Shown: piece by piece, positions 24,091 to 32,923 of the stretch
How positions within the stretch are numbered: the first letter of the stretch is position 1
Layout of the letters: each line of letters opens with the position of its first letter
NCBI GenBank assembly: GCA_017514975.1
Contig: JAFWIF010000014.1
Location: 1-52,069, forward strand
Direction of reading: 5' to 3'
Length of the DNA: 52,069 nt
Source of the DNA: Candidatus Saccharimonadota bacterium
GTDB taxonomy: Bacteria; Patescibacteriota; Saccharimonadia; Saccharimonadales; Saccharimonadaceae
The notes under the pieces: generated by a model
What the model was told of the DNA's origin: nothing
Seen by the model: the letters and a program-made list of their open reading frames with translations, nothing else
The model's database searches: none
Position numbers and translations under genes: made by a program

Positions 24091-24918
24091 TTAACGGTAA
24101 AAGGCCTTTCCTTCGACGCGCAAATCAACATAGCCACAGTGAATGCCTCTGGAGTCGAGATATTTGGTCATGCGCGCCAAATCTTCGGCTTGTACAGCGC
24201 TGCTGCGATCAATAGTAGTCTTGTAATACTCGCTACGCCCACGGATATACACTAGAACCTCTCGGGCCTTTTGACGAGGCAAAACAACGCGCTCGATGAC
24301 GAGGCCATATTCTTTTATATCTGCCTCTAATCTTGCGATAAATTCCTGCGTACGCGTACTGATTTTTTTCGTGCTATTCTCATCAATAATCTCGACGGTT
24401 GGGGTTGGATGTTCAGCTTCGCGTCGAGCCGCTTCGCGTTCCGCAAAAACACCAGTAATATAATCAACTGCGACCACAAGCACCAAGACTACAAGCAAAC
24501 ATAATCCCCCGATAATCATCAGTTTTTTGCGCTTATGCTCTTTGCGTAAACGAATATGCTCGAGTTCTCGATCGCGCCGATCGCGCGCCTCGCCGGCAAT
24601 AGTCTGACCGACTAGAAATTTTCCCTTGCGGCGTATTTTTTCCTCGTCTCGGCGAGGCTCGACTATGGGCGCATGCGATTCGGGGCTCGAGATAGATTTA
24701 TCGTTACTTTTTAGGTTCGTCGAATCTTGCTTTTTGGTTGCTAAGATGGTCGTAGCTGCCTTGTGGCTTTGTTTGCGGAAAATACGACTGGACCTCGGGG
24801 ATGGCGATTGAGGTCGATGATCTTCGGCCTGCATGGTTTTTATGGTTGCTTGATGCTTCTCAAAAAGCTCCGCTATCGCATCGTGTTCGCCTTGGGTGAC
24901 TTTTTCAGGCTCGCTCAT
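24091..24918 (-). CDS. Predicted single-pass membrane protein, possibly FtsQ/DivIB-like
   Basis: The 275-residue protein has a long basic cytosolic N-terminus (about residues 1-130) and one membrane helix (about 132-155, LMIIGGLCLLVVLVLVVAVD). An external domain follows, ending KYLDSRGIHCGYVDLRVEGK then AFYR. A short N-tail, one helix and a C-terminal Y-x-DLR-x(2)-GK motif recall FtsQ/DivIB divisome proteins. The POTRA domain is not obvious, however, so this is tentative. It starts 12 nt after the pgk stop, on the same strand, with AGGAAAG upstream, so it is co-transcribed with pgk. Confidence 0.6.
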   Translation of the reverse strand: MSEPEKVTQGEHDAIAELFEKHQATIKTMQAEDHRPQSPSPRSSRIFRKQSHKAATTILATKKQDSTNLKSNDKSISSPESHAPIVEPRRDEEKIRRKGKFLVGQTIAGEARDRRDRELEHIRLRKEHKRKKLMIIGGLCLLVVLVLVVAVDYITGVFAEREAARREAEHPTPTVEIIDENSTKKISTRTQEFIARLEADIKEYGLVIERVVLPRQKAREVLVYIRGRSEYYKTTIDRSSAVQAEDLARMTKYLDSRGIHCGYVDLRVEGKAFYR

Positions 24919-24930
24919 ACATAGACTTTC

Positions 24931-26004
24931 CTAATTTCGGTCTTGCAAGATCTCCAATCCTGGCAATTTTTTGCCCGACAATAATTCGAGGCTTGCGCCG
25001 CCACCAGTAGAAATAAGACTGTACTGAAGATTTGAATTGTCGCGGAGAACTTGTTGGACGAAAGCTGCCGTATCGCCGCCACCAATAATCGTAAACGCGC
25101 CGCTAGACCCCATGGCTTCTGCGACAGCACGCGAACTCTTGGCGAAAGGAGCTTCTTCGACGAGTCCAAGCGCGCCATTCCAGACAATAGTCTTGGCATT
25201 CTGTATGAACGAGACTATCGTGTCAGTACTATTCGGACCAATGTCGAGCTTGGCGCCAAGGTCGTTCTCGCGAAAATCATTAGCGACGTAAATTTTGTCG
25301 CTAGACGCCGTATAACCATCAGCGGCAATCTTTCCACCAACCGCAATCTGGTCAGCGAGTGGCAAGAAACGCTCAATGAGCGGTTCTTTATCGGCGACCT
25401 TTGCGCCACCAATAATCACCAAGAGTGGGTGTTCTGGGTTGTCAAGCGTCTGCTCGAGCTTCGTTACCTCGTTTTCGACCAGAAAACCCGCAACAGCTGG
25501 TAAGACGTGTGCGATCGCATCGGTCGATGCGTGAGCGCGATGAATCACGGCGAAACCGTCCTGTACGAACAATTCGGCGCGCGTGTCTTCGATAATCGCT
25601 TGCGCAAGTTCGCGGGAATTTTCTTCTTCGAGCGGGGAAAAACGTAAATTCTCAAGCAATAAGATTCCAGACTCGGAAAGATTATCGACTGCGTCGCGGA
25701 CTTTATCGCCTACAAAAGCGTCGACAAAATTGACGGTGTGATTTGGCAAAAGCGTGTCGAGAGCCTCCGCAACGGGCGCTAGCGAAAACTCTGGATTAAC
25801 CTCGCCTTTTGGTCGGCCAAGATGGGAAATTAAAATAAGTTTTTTGGCGCCATGGTCGAGTAGGTAATTTAAGGTAGGCAAACTGGCGCGTATGCGCATA
25901 TCTTCAGCAACGCGACCATCGCGCATCGGCACATTGTAGTCGACACGAACAAGGACGACTTTACCTTGTACGTCGATATCGCGTATTGTCTTTTTTCGAA
26001 ACAT
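24931..26004 (-). CDS. pgk: Phosphoglycerate kinase
   Basis: This enzyme converts 1,3-bisphosphoglycerate plus ADP to 3-phosphoglycerate plus ATP. It has LVRVDYNVPMRDG, LISHLGRPKG, LLLENLRFSPLEEEN, FAVIHRAHAST, VIIGGAKVADK and IIGGGDTAAFV. At 357 residues it is about 35 shorter than the usual 390-400, with loops trimmed between the second domain strands. All substrate and nucleotide motifs remain, although DAFGTAHRAHAST-type residues are changed to DGFAVIHRAHAST. AAGGAGGT precedes the ATG. Confidence 0.97.
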   Translation of the reverse strand: MFRKKTIRDIDVQGKVVLVRVDYNVPMRDGRVAEDMRIRASLPTLNYLLDHGAKKLILISHLGRPKGEVNPEFSLAPVAEALDTLLPNHTVNFVDAFVGDKVRDAVDNLSESGILLLENLRFSPLEEENSRELAQAIIEDTRAELFVQDGFAVIHRAHASTDAIAHVLPAVAGFLVENEVTKLEQTLDNPEHPLLVIIGGAKVADKEPLIERFLPLADQIAVGGKIAADGYTASSDKIYVANDFRENDLGAKLDIGPNSTDTIVSFIQNAKTIVWNGALGLVEEAPFAKSSRAVAEAMGSSGAFTIIGGGDTAAFVQQVLRDNSNLQYSLISTGGGASLELLSGKKLPGLEILQDRN

Positions 26005-26066
26005 TTTACCTCCTTGATAATTATGACGATAACGCGCGGTCTATTGCTTAGATAGTGCGCTGATAT

Positions 26067-27506
26067 TTAAAATTTACGAATCTGAATTGAGCTAGTGCTG
26101 CCCTCAGAGTTATGTAGACCGTAAACGACGACAGCAGTCAAATCGGCCTTATTGTCTTCGCCAAGCTTTAAGTAATCGCGTCGCTTAAGTTCTTGAGCGA
26201 GGTTAAAAACGTAGTCCGTGTCGTAAGGACGCACGAAAGCTGAGTTTGCATAAATCAGGGCAAGCTGCCCAGCAACACGAGCATTGCTAGTCACAGAAAT
26301 CATTGGCAGCTTAGGGCGTTGTGCGGCAATCGCCATCGAAGTTGCGCCAGATTTTGTGCCGACAAGAATTAGATCGGCGTTAATATCTTCTGCGAGCTGG
26401 ACGGCCGCGCGCGCAATCGCTTCGTAGCCATGATTGCTGCCAGTTGGATCTTCTTCGGCTGGCTGCATTTCGGCATGTTCCTGTGCGTATAGAATGACCT
26501 TTTTCATAGCTAGGACAGTCTCGATCGGGTATTTGCCGTTTGCGGTTTCGTCGGACAACATCACAGCATCGGCGCCAAGCAGAACGCCGGTCGCAACATC
26601 ATTCACTTCGGCGCGAGTAGGCTCAGGGTTCTCAACCATACTAGCCATCATTTGCGTTGCAACAATGCTGAGCTTGGAATATTTACGACATAGCGCGATA
26701 AGACGACGCTGAACGACAGGAACGACCTCTGCGCCAGCCTCGATTGCCATATCGCCACGTGCAATCATAATACCGTCCGCCTCTTGGACGATTTCAGTCA
26801 TAGCTTCCTCGGACTCGATTGCCTTTTTGGTTTCAATTTTTGCGATAATGCGTGCGGTACTGCCAAGATCGCGTAGGATTTGACGCAACTTGCGGATGTC
26901 CTCGGCGGACTGAATGAAAGATAAAGCAACGTAATCAAAATCATGAGCTGCGCCAAACTTAATATCTTCCATATCTTTTTCGGTAATAATATCGCCGCCA
27001 AGATCGGTATCGGGTAAGTTGATACCCTTGCGGCTCATAATATAGCCATCATTCTCGACGCGAACCTTGATAGCGGTACTTGAAGTAATCTCAATAACAC
27101 TTGTTCTGATCTTGCCGTCAAAAATATAAATCGGTTCGCCAACTTTGACTTTTTCGGCTAAATTGTATTGTACTGGCAAAACATTGCCGCCGTCATGCTC
27201 AGTTGCGGCATGATCGAGAATCAGCTCGTCGCCAACATGAACGTCTTTATGATTATCGCGGAGTTCGCCTAGTCGAATCTTTGGCCCTTGGAGATCCTGA
27301 AGAATCGCAACAGATTTACCGCGCTCTTCGGCATACTTGCGAATCGTCGCCATCTGCGCCTCGCGCTCTTCGTATGTGCCATGGCTAAAATTGAAGCGAA
27401 AACCATTAACACCTGACTGAACTAATTCGTGTAGTTTTTCTTCCGCAAACACTGACGGCCCCACGGTTGCGAGGATTTTTGTTCGTTTAAATAATAATTT
27501 GCTCAT
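26067..27506 (-). CDS. pyk: Pyruvate kinase
   Basis: This enzyme makes pyruvate and ATP from phosphoenolpyruvate, the last substrate-level ATP step in a fermentative cell. The 479-residue product has the N-terminal TKILATVGPSV, GFRFNFSHGTYEER, ILQDLQGPKIRLGEL, VALSFIQSAEDI, IIAKIETKKAI, MIARGDMAIE, VATQMMASM and AVMLSDETANGKYP. The C-terminal allosteric domain is present. An extended -10 (TGT-TAAAAT, 27514-27519) ends 7 nt before the ATG, so the mRNA is probably leaderless. It lies just past the terminator of the upstream LPKTG gene. Confidence 0.98.
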   Translation of the reverse strand: MSKLLFKRTKILATVGPSVFAEEKLHELVQSGVNGFRFNFSHGTYEEREAQMATIRKYAEERGKSVAILQDLQGPKIRLGELRDNHKDVHVGDELILDHAATEHDGGNVLPVQYNLAEKVKVGEPIYIFDGKIRTSVIEITSSTAIKVRVENDGYIMSRKGINLPDTDLGGDIITEKDMEDIKFGAAHDFDYVALSFIQSAEDIRKLRQILRDLGSTARIIAKIETKKAIESEEAMTEIVQEADGIMIARGDMAIEAGAEVVPVVQRRLIALCRKYSKLSIVATQMMASMVENPEPTRAEVNDVATGVLLGADAVMLSDETANGKYPIETVLAMKKVILYAQEHAEMQPAEEDPTGSNHGYEAIARAAVQLAEDINADLILVGTKSGATSMAIAAQRPKLPMISVTSNARVAGQLALIYANSAFVRPYDTDYVFNLAQELKRRDYLKLGEDNKADLTAVVVYGLHNSEGSTSSIQIRKF

Positions 27507-27552
27507 AATCTTTATTTTAACATATCGCTTTCGCCTATCCTACCCCTATAAA

Positions 27553-27589
27553 CAAAAACCGCCCTCAAATCTCTTCGAGGGCGGTTTTG
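27553..27589 (-). terminator. Terminator after the LPKTG surface-protein gene
   Basis: A 12-bp GC-rich stem (AAAACCGCCCTC / GAGGGCGGTTTT) with a 10-nt loop is followed on the minus strand by T then GTTTATAGG. It lies between a structured RNA element and pyk, with which it shares its strand. It ends the surface-protein transcript. Confidence 0.92.
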
Positions 27590-27590
27590 A

Positions 27591-27704
27591 CTCAGGGTCC
27601 CGTCTAGTAGACAACGACACCTATGGAACAGCCAGCGATAAAGCCGGCTGTCCATGCCGTTGACCGAAGGGCTTCTGAGGGAAGCTCTATACTAGGCGGT
27701 CAAC
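27591..27704 (-). ncRNA. Structured RNA element between the LPKTG gene and its terminator
   Basis: Beginning right after the stop codon, two hairpins are seen on the minus strand. The first has an 8-bp outer stem GTTGACCG/CGGTCAAC (27697-27704 with 27659-27666) enclosing GCTTC/GAAGC. The second has a 13-bp stem with one bulge (27623-27655). CTAGTA in the first hairpin's interior can pair with TACTAG near 27604-27609, and its inner loop CTCAG can pair with CTGAG at 27591-27595, so pseudoknotting is possible. It matches no RNA class I know by eye. It could be an mRNA-stabilising 3' structure or a processed small RNA. Confidence 0.45.
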
Positions 27705-30305
27705 TTAGTTGAGTTTTTTGCGACTAACGATGTAGTAGCTAGCAGCAGTAGCGACACTGGCAAGACCAGCGATGCCACTGATTACTTCGACTGGGCCAGT
27801 CTTTGGCAATTCAGATGGCGTACCTGGAGTCACCTTTTTGCCTGGAGTGACTGGAGTGTTGCCGCAGGTTTTGCCAGGAACGGCAACGTCGGCAGTGTCA
27901 GTCTGAGTAGTTTTGTCGTCGCCATTATACTGACCTTTGACAGTATTGGTCAAAGTCGAGTTTTGGCAGTTATCTTTCATTGCCGCGTTAACCGTAGCAT
28001 AGAAGTAAATCGTAGCCTCGGTACCCTTGGCGTAGTTGCCGATATTGATGCCGTCTTCCGAGACAATACCATCAGCAAGAGTTTTACCATCAGCGTTAGC
28101 TGCGTTGTAAAGGATAGTCGTACCCTTGACGTAAGTCATACCTTTTGGTAAGAGGTCACGAATAACGACGTTTTTCAAAGTCGTGTTGCCGGTATTCTTG
28201 AATTGAATGCGATAGCGGACTTTGCTACCAGCAGCAGCATTTACGGTCTCAGACCATTCTTTGCCACCATCAAGCTGAACCATCTTGTCGATCTTGAAGC
28301 CTGGATTGTCCTCTTCGCGGCAATCTTTGCCGTCGACCGTTACAATAGCAGTGTCGGTCTTGGAAGTCTTGTCGTCGTTGTTGTATTTACCCTTAACAAC
28401 GTTTGTAAGCTTGCTATCTTCACAGCTATCAGCGAGAGCCTTGTCGACCGTTACGTAGAAGTAAAGATTGACAGTTTTACCAGCAGCAACGCTACCGATA
28501 TTGATACCCTCTTTGGAGATAACACCGTCGGCAAGAGCTTTGTCGTCGAGCATCGTGCTACCTTTGACGTAAGTCAAGTGTGCAGGCAAGGTGTCGGTGA
28601 TGACGATGTTGTTCAAAGTCGTGTTGCCAGTGTTTTTGAACTGGATGCGATAGCGGATAGTTTGACCCGCGGTCGCTTTGACAGTCTCAGACCAATCTTT
28701 ATCACCCTTGATTTGGACTTTCTTGTCGATTGTGAAACCAGGGTTCTTTTTGTCGGAACAATCTTTGCCGTCGACCGTTACAATAGCAGTGTCGGTCTTG
28801 GAAGTCTTGTCGTCGTTGTTGTATTTACCCTTGACAACGTTTGTCAAAGTAGAGTCTTCGCAGCTACCCTTCAAGCTCTCATCAACGAGAACATCGAAGT
28901 AAAGCGCGACAGTTTTGCCAGCAGCAACGCTACCGATATTGATACCCTCTTTGGAGATAACACCGTCAGCAAGAGCTTTGTCGTCGAGCTTGCTGCTACC
29001 CTTAATATAGGTCAAGTGTGCAGGCAAGGTGTCGGTGATAACAACGTTATTGAGAGTGGTGTTGCCAGTGTTCGTGAAACGAATGCGGTAATGAATCTTC
29101 TGGCCACCTTCGGCCTTAACGGTTTCATGCCATTCGGTCTCGCCGTCAAGCTGAACCATCTTGTCGATCTTGAAGCCTTCAGTACATTTCTTGCCATCAA
29201 CGGTAACATCGGCAGGATCTTCCTTAGTGCCAGTATTTTGGCCAGATTCGGTACCAGCATTAGCCTGGGCAACATTGCGGAGAAGCGTATTCTCACACTT
29301 GTCGCTGACGGACTTGTTGACGGTTGCATTGAAGTAAATCCAAGCACCAGCCGCCGCGGCGTAATCGCCGATGTTGATACCAGCATCAGTCGTCAAGTTG
29401 TCGCTAAGAGCAACACCTTTTGGATGGGCTGGGTTGACAATCGTCGTCGAACCTTTTACATAAGTTAAACCAGTTGGCAAAATATCGCGAACGATAACAT
29501 TCTTCAAAGTCGCGTTGCCAGTATTCGTAACGTGAATACGATAACGAACAGTGTCGCCAGCTTTGGCGTTTACGCTTTCGCTCCAATTATCAGAACCGAG
29601 AAGTTTGACCTCCTTGCTGATTGCAAGGTTAGGCTTTTCGGCGAATTGAGCTTTAACGTGGAAAGTTACATAGCCAGAATAAGCGCCACAGCCTGGAATC
29701 TTACCATCCATCTGGTCGTAACCAAGCATAGCACCCTTGTTCGTCAAAAGGCTATTGCCGTCAAGGTTGAAGGTGCGGAGCTTACCGTCTTTGGTGTTGT
29801 AATACTTCGCAGACCCATCAACATAGGCGAGATTAAACTTTTCACCATTCTTTGATTTAAAGGTGGTTTCATCCCACACAGCGGCAGGATTGAGACCGTT
29901 TTGATCCTTATAGGAAACTTTACCGCTAACGGTGATTTGGCTTGCTGTATCGGTGGGCAGTACAGCATAAGCGTGGACATCTTGCGCGACGAGACCAAGG
30001 TTTGCGCCGGCATTATTGTGGACATACATCCGAACTACGTATTCCTTGCCGTTTTCAACCTCAGTAGCGTCTGACCAGTAATTGTTGTTTGAATTACCGG
30101 TATAAGGAGAGGCGCTAACAAAATAGCGCTCATCACCAACTTCTGTCTTATTGTCGGTGATTGAGTTAAAGACGATGTGGTCTGCAGGATGGGCCATCGT
30201 ATAAGTGGTACGAGTAGGACCCCATGCAAAAGCCACAAACGCGCCGGTAGCGACAACTGCGGCAACGGTCGCAGCGCCAAGACCAGCTTTTGCAATTTTC
30301 TTCAT
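27705..30305 (-). CDS. LPXTG surface protein with four DUF11-type repeats
   Basis: I start at the ATG at 30305 (866 residues), because AAGGA sits 10-11 nt upstream and MKKIAKAGLGAATVAAVVAT forms a signal peptide; upstream in-frame codons add no support. The N-terminal domain (about 30-225) is followed by four tandem DUF11/isopeptide-type repeats starting near residues 226, 378, 524 and 669. Each has a W-[SH]-E-[ST]-V start, the block NTGN-TL-N-V-I-DLLP and a GINIG motif. The C-terminus is LPKTG at about 833, a helix and RKK: a sortase anchor. The repeats act as a stalk that displays the N-terminal domain. Repeats 2 and 3 are nearly identical in DNA, so copy number can change by recombination. 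Confidence 0.87.
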   Translation of the reverse strand: MKKIAKAGLGAATVAAVVATGAFVAFAWGPTRTTYTMAHPADHIVFNSITDNKTEVGDERYFVSASPYTGNSNNNYWSDATEVENGKEYVVRMYVHNNAGANLGLVAQDVHAYAVLPTDTASQITVSGKVSYKDQNGLNPAAVWDETTFKSKNGEKFNLAYVDGSAKYYNTKDGKLRTFNLDGNSLLTNKGAMLGYDQMDGKIPGCGAYSGYVTFHVKAQFAEKPNLAISKEVKLLGSDNWSESVNAKAGDTVRYRIHVTNTGNATLKNVIVRDILPTGLTYVKGSTTIVNPAHPKGVALSDNLTTDAGINIGDYAAAAGAWIYFNATVNKSVSDKCENTLLRNVAQANAGTESGQNTGTKEDPADVTVDGKKCTEGFKIDKMVQLDGETEWHETVKAEGGQKIHYRIRFTNTGNTTLNNVVITDTLPAHLTYIKGSSKLDDKALADGVISKEGINIGSVAAGKTVALYFDVLVDESLKGSCEDSTLTNVVKGKYNNDDKTSKTDTAIVTVDGKDCSDKKNPGFTIDKKVQIKGDKDWSETVKATAGQTIRYRIQFKNTGNTTLNNIVITDTLPAHLTYVKGSTMLDDKALADGVISKEGINIGSVAAGKTVNLYFYVTVDKALADSCEDSKLTNVVKGKYNNDDKTSKTDTAIVTVDGKDCREEDNPGFKIDKMVQLDGGKEWSETVNAAAGSKVRYRIQFKNTGNTTLKNVVIRDLLPKGMTYVKGTTILYNAANADGKTLADGIVSEDGINIGNYAKGTEATIYFYATVNAAMKDNCQNSTLTNTVKGQYNGDDKTTQTDTADVAVPGKTCGNTPVTPGKKVTPGTPSELPKTGPVEVISGIAGLASVATAASYYIVSRKKLN

Positions 30306-30450
30306 GGTTGTTAATTCCTTTCTTTGCGAATAATCGCTTAGGCGTTTCAAACACACACTTTTGCGAACGCGCAAAAGATAGTTTGAGAGAAACGAGGGAA
30401 AAGTTTAACTTTGAAAATTTTACTCTCATTAGTCGCATGTTAATCGCTAT

Positions 30451-30475
30451 CAAATCGGATCATTACTGAGCAAAT
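30451..30475 (+). repeat. 25-bp imperfect inverted repeat, left copy
   Basis: The plus strand starts CAAATCGGATCATTACTG and continues AGCAAAT. The minus strand at 33043-33067 matches it at 22 of 25 positions. The similarity extends weakly on both sides (CGCAT-GTTAA before, GTAC after). Together the copies bracket the operon at 30995-32923 in inward orientation. Confidence 0.7.
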
Positions 30476-30615
30476 CTTGGTACAAGGGGCGTTATAAAAC
30501 GCCCCTTATTAAGGAACTGACTTTAAATATGTCTGTTTGGCCTCCGGAAGACCGTTACATAATAAAGCAGTTTTCAAGCTCATTCGAGCCATAAAAGCAA
30601 TTATCCAATGCATCA

Positions 30616-30804
30616 ACCCCAAAAGGTCTCTGCTCGACTTCTTTTCGAAGCCCAACTTTCAGCATTGCGTCGACCCCAAAAGGTCTCTGCTCGACTTCTT
30701 TTCGAAGCCCAACTTTCAGCGTTTAACCAAACAATATTGACTCGCATAGTATCACCGTCCATTTATCGGCTCTGTTGACTTCCTCTCGAAGCCCAACTTT
30801 CAAC
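30616..30804. repeat. Tandem repeat, 57-bp period, three copies
   Basis: Two identical 48-bp units (30616-30663 and 30673-30720) start ACCCCAAAAGGTCTCTGCTC and end AAGCCCAACTTTCAGC. A third, partial and diverged unit (about 30768-30804) keeps TCGAAGCCCAACTTTCA. Each unit contains small inverted repeats (CTTC-N5-GAAG; GACC-N6-GGTC). The 57-bp period keeps a 67-codon plus-strand frame (30537-30740) open with a repeated peptide, which is most likely a by-product. Confidence 0.8.
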
Positions 30805-30994
30805 TGACGTGTCGATTTGGTTTCACGGATAGTAGTTGCTTTTACGATCTCTCGTAAGCTTTGTGCTGTGGTTTACAAGTAACTTCCTCGCCGAGAAGTT
30901 GGCCGACTTCTCGGTAAGGTATGGCAAAGTTAATGAGTTACGGCGGGCGTCCCCGCATTTCTGATGCGTTAAGTGATCCCTGCGATCGTGGTTT

Positions 30995-32419
30995 TTATTC
31001 AACCATAGACTCGTCAAGGTCACCTTCATTAACGCCGTCCGCTTTGAGCGGCTCTTCTACCGTATCAGCAGAATGCTGCTGCTCGCGAACATTATCGAGT
31101 GCATCGTGGGTTTCACCGTCGCCAGCCTGGACAACATAGTCCTTGGTTTCGGTGTTACCCTTGTCATCGGTTACGGTCTTAGTCTCCGACTTACCATTGT
31201 CTCTATCGACAATTTCAGAACCAGAGACCGGTTTCTGGGTTTCATGCTTGGTCTCGGGGTTACTAGAACCATCACCAGTTCCGGCGTCATCAGACTTCGG
31301 CGGCTCGGGAGTCTTGTACTCGCTGGGCGAGACAGGCTCGGGAGTCACCTCCGTCTGATTCTGCTCGTTTCCGTTGGGGTTCTTAGGCCCGTTTCGAAAA
31401 TCAGCTCCCTCCTCCGGGGGCAGGTCTTTAGTGACGCTGTTCGGCATCACAGAAGGATCCTTAGCCTCCGGTGTCGGAGTCGGGGTCGGGGTCGGAGTCG
31501 GCGTGGGAGTCGGCTCCGGCTCGGGTTGCGGGGTCGGGGTCGGAGTCGGCGTGGGAGTCGGCTCCGGCTCGGGTTGCGGGGTGGGGGTCGGAGTTGACGT
31601 CACCGTAGGAGTTGCGTCGTCGACCTTTTTATGGGTCTCCGGAACGCTTACAAACTCCTCAATGTCGAGGGGCTGATAGCCGCACTCGAGTCGATACCTA
31701 AAGGTATGCGACCCGTTCTTGAAGACGAGCGCGTGTCCGCCCTTATTGTAGCTGTCTGCGACAGTTACGGACGGGACGCCTCCACCTAAGCCGTCAGCTA
31801 TCATGTACATTGAGTACCAGTAGCTGTCCAGCTTTTCCACCCCCGCACTGCATTCCTTTAAGTACTCTCTGATAACAGAGTAATCGTGTTGCCACGCTTC
31901 CCTGTTATCGAGATACCAAAGAGTAAGCGCGTCTGGCTGGCGGCCGGCAGGAATCTGGTCGTAACCGTCTGGCTTCGTAAGACTCAGATTGGTTACGACC
32001 TTACCGATTTGCCAGCGGGTCGCCCCCATTTCGGAGGGGTCGTGGCGCAAATGGAAGAAAAAATCTCCCGATGCGCCGTCCTCGCCTACGTAATATGTGA
32101 CCGCGTCGGGGTCGGTGGCCGCCTCGTAGACGTTACCGCCAAAATTGTATTTGGCGTCGCCTTCGAGGTTACGTACCTCGTCATTATAGTAAATGACGGG
32201 GTTACCGACCTCGTCGATAGTCTTATCGACCGGCTCGACTTTGACGTCGGCCGACGCGATATCGACTACCTCATCGGTAACCGACGTCTGCACAACCGCC
32301 TGTGCCTGCGTGTCTGCAACTGCCGACATGGGCTTTACACCGACAAAAATGCTAGTGAGGGCTGCCCCCAACCCTATTGCCAATGCGGCGATTGCGCCGC
32401 CTTTCCTTTTATTTGCCAT
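30995..32419 (-). CDS. Secreted protein with Pro/Thr/Glu-rich repeat region
   Basis: The 474-residue protein has a signal peptide (about 1-36), an N-terminal globular domain of unknown type (about 60-260, two cysteines at KECSAG and RLECGY), and a repetitive TPTPTPQPEPEP stalk-like region (about 275-318). A long acidic, disordered tail with no LPXTG follows. It is secreted but apparently not sortase-anchored. It could stay in the wall through its proline-rich part. AAGGAGGTGA directly upstream carries the TGA stop of the preceding gene, so translation is coupled. DNA of the stalk has 42-bp-scale direct repeats, making length variation likely. Confidence 0.75.
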   Translation of the reverse strand: MANKRKGGAIAALAIGLGAALTSIFVGVKPMSAVADTQAQAVVQTSVTDEVVDIASADVKVEPVDKTIDEVGNPVIYYNDEVRNLEGDAKYNFGGNVYEAATDPDAVTYYVGEDGASGDFFFHLRHDPSEMGATRWQIGKVVTNLSLTKPDGYDQIPAGRQPDALTLWYLDNREAWQHDYSVIREYLKECSAGVEKLDSYWYSMYMIADGLGGGVPSVTVADSYNKGGHALVFKNGSHTFRYRLECGYQPLDIEEFVSVPETHKKVDDATPTVTSTPTPTPQPEPEPTPTPTPTPTPQPEPEPTPTPTPTPTPTPTPEAKDPSVMPNSVTKDLPPEEGADFRNGPKNPNGNEQNQTEVTPEPVSPSEYKTPEPPKSDDAGTGDGSSNPETKHETQKPVSGSEIVDRDNGKSETKTVTDDKGNTETKDYVVQAGDGETHDALDNVREQQHSADTVEEPLKADGVNEGDLDESMVE

Positions 32420-32425
32420 AATTTA

Positions 32426-32923
32426 TCACCTCCTTGAATTATGGCTGTCGTCCTGCCTGTGTCGAGAATTCTGTGCGAGCAGGATAATAAAAACGACAAG
32501 TGCCCATGCAGTGAGACCGCATAAAATCGCGACTACCCACTGCATGCCGAGCGAGCCGGCCGTCTTCGCGACAAGCAGACCTTCGTGAGTGGTTTTTTCC
32601 AACTCAACTAAGCCCGTGCCGCTCTCCCGTACGGTCTTCGCGAACCAGTCGTTAGCGTGGGCGATGCCGAAGATTAGCAAAAAAAAGCCAATCCCGACTG
32701 CCAGCGCCGCAATAATGGCTGCAAAGCTCGGCGTCTTGCTGCCGCTGTCGATTTTGTCGATGCGGTCAGCAAGATCGCTCCTCGCTGTTTCTATGTTTTT
32801 AGCGGTTTTTGCCGCCATCTTAGCCGTAGCCATTTTAATAGAGCCGTCAAGATTCCTCTCGGCGTTCTCTATATTTTTGGCGGTTTTTGCCGCCATTTTG
32901 GCTGTGGCATTGATTATTGCCAT
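32426..32923 (-). CDS. Two-helix membrane protein with duplicated N-terminal helix
   Basis: The 165-residue protein has a near-exact internal repeat of MATAKMAAKTAKNIE-like sequence (residues about 5-25 and 32-52). Two membrane helices follow (about 68-88 and 128-152) with a short external segment between. The function is unknown; the repeated amphipathic helix may self-associate. It has a perfect AAGGAGGTGA and is first in a two-gene operon with the secreted protein. Its ribosome-binding region (TTCAAGGAGGTGA-N-AAATT) is duplicated almost exactly before the second gene. Confidence 0.72.
   Translation of the reverse strand: MAIINATAKMAAKTAKNIENAERNLDGSIKMATAKMAAKTAKNIETARSDLADRIDKIDSGSKTPSFAAIIAALAVGIGFFLLIFGIAHANDWFAKTVRESGTGLVELEKTTHEGLLVAKTAGSLGMQWVVAILCGLTAWALVVFIILLAQNSRHRQDDSHNSRR

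Larger units (their letters stand above)
30306..30994. other. Repeat-rich 0.7 kb intergenic stretch
   Basis: No gene is convincing here. It holds a perfect 8-bp hairpin (CTTTTGCG-AACG-CGCAAAAG, 30358-30377) in the leader of the LPKTG gene and a 25-bp element shared inversely with 33043-33067. It also contains a 10-bp inverted repeat with a 4-nt loop (30484-30507), three copies of a repeat (30616-30804), a 6-bp hairpin with a TCTC loop (30842-30857) and a 9-bp hairpin (CCGAGAAGT / ACTTCTCGG, 30891-30914). No clear terminator for the gene stopping at 30995 was found. Confidence 0.75.

Noticed and set aside
28203-29468. A long open frame (about 420 codons) on the plus strand, antisense to the LPKTG gene
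   Set aside because: It mirrors the repeats of the real gene, has no ribosome-binding site or recognisable fold, and is a by-product of the repeat's codon use.
30537-30740. A 67-codon plus-strand frame with a twice-repeated NPKRSLLDFFSKPNFQ-like peptide
   Set aside because: The peptide repeat follows from the 57-bp DNA repeat; there is no clear ribosome-binding site or promoter, and the third copy breaks the frame.
30616-30804. CRISPR array
   Set aside because: Only two exact copies, spacers of about 9 bp, no Cas genes, and one diverged copy.
30616-30804. Integron attC site, because GCCCAAC matches the RYYYAAC core
   Set aside because: No partner GTTRRRY box at proper spacing, no integrase, no cassette organisation.
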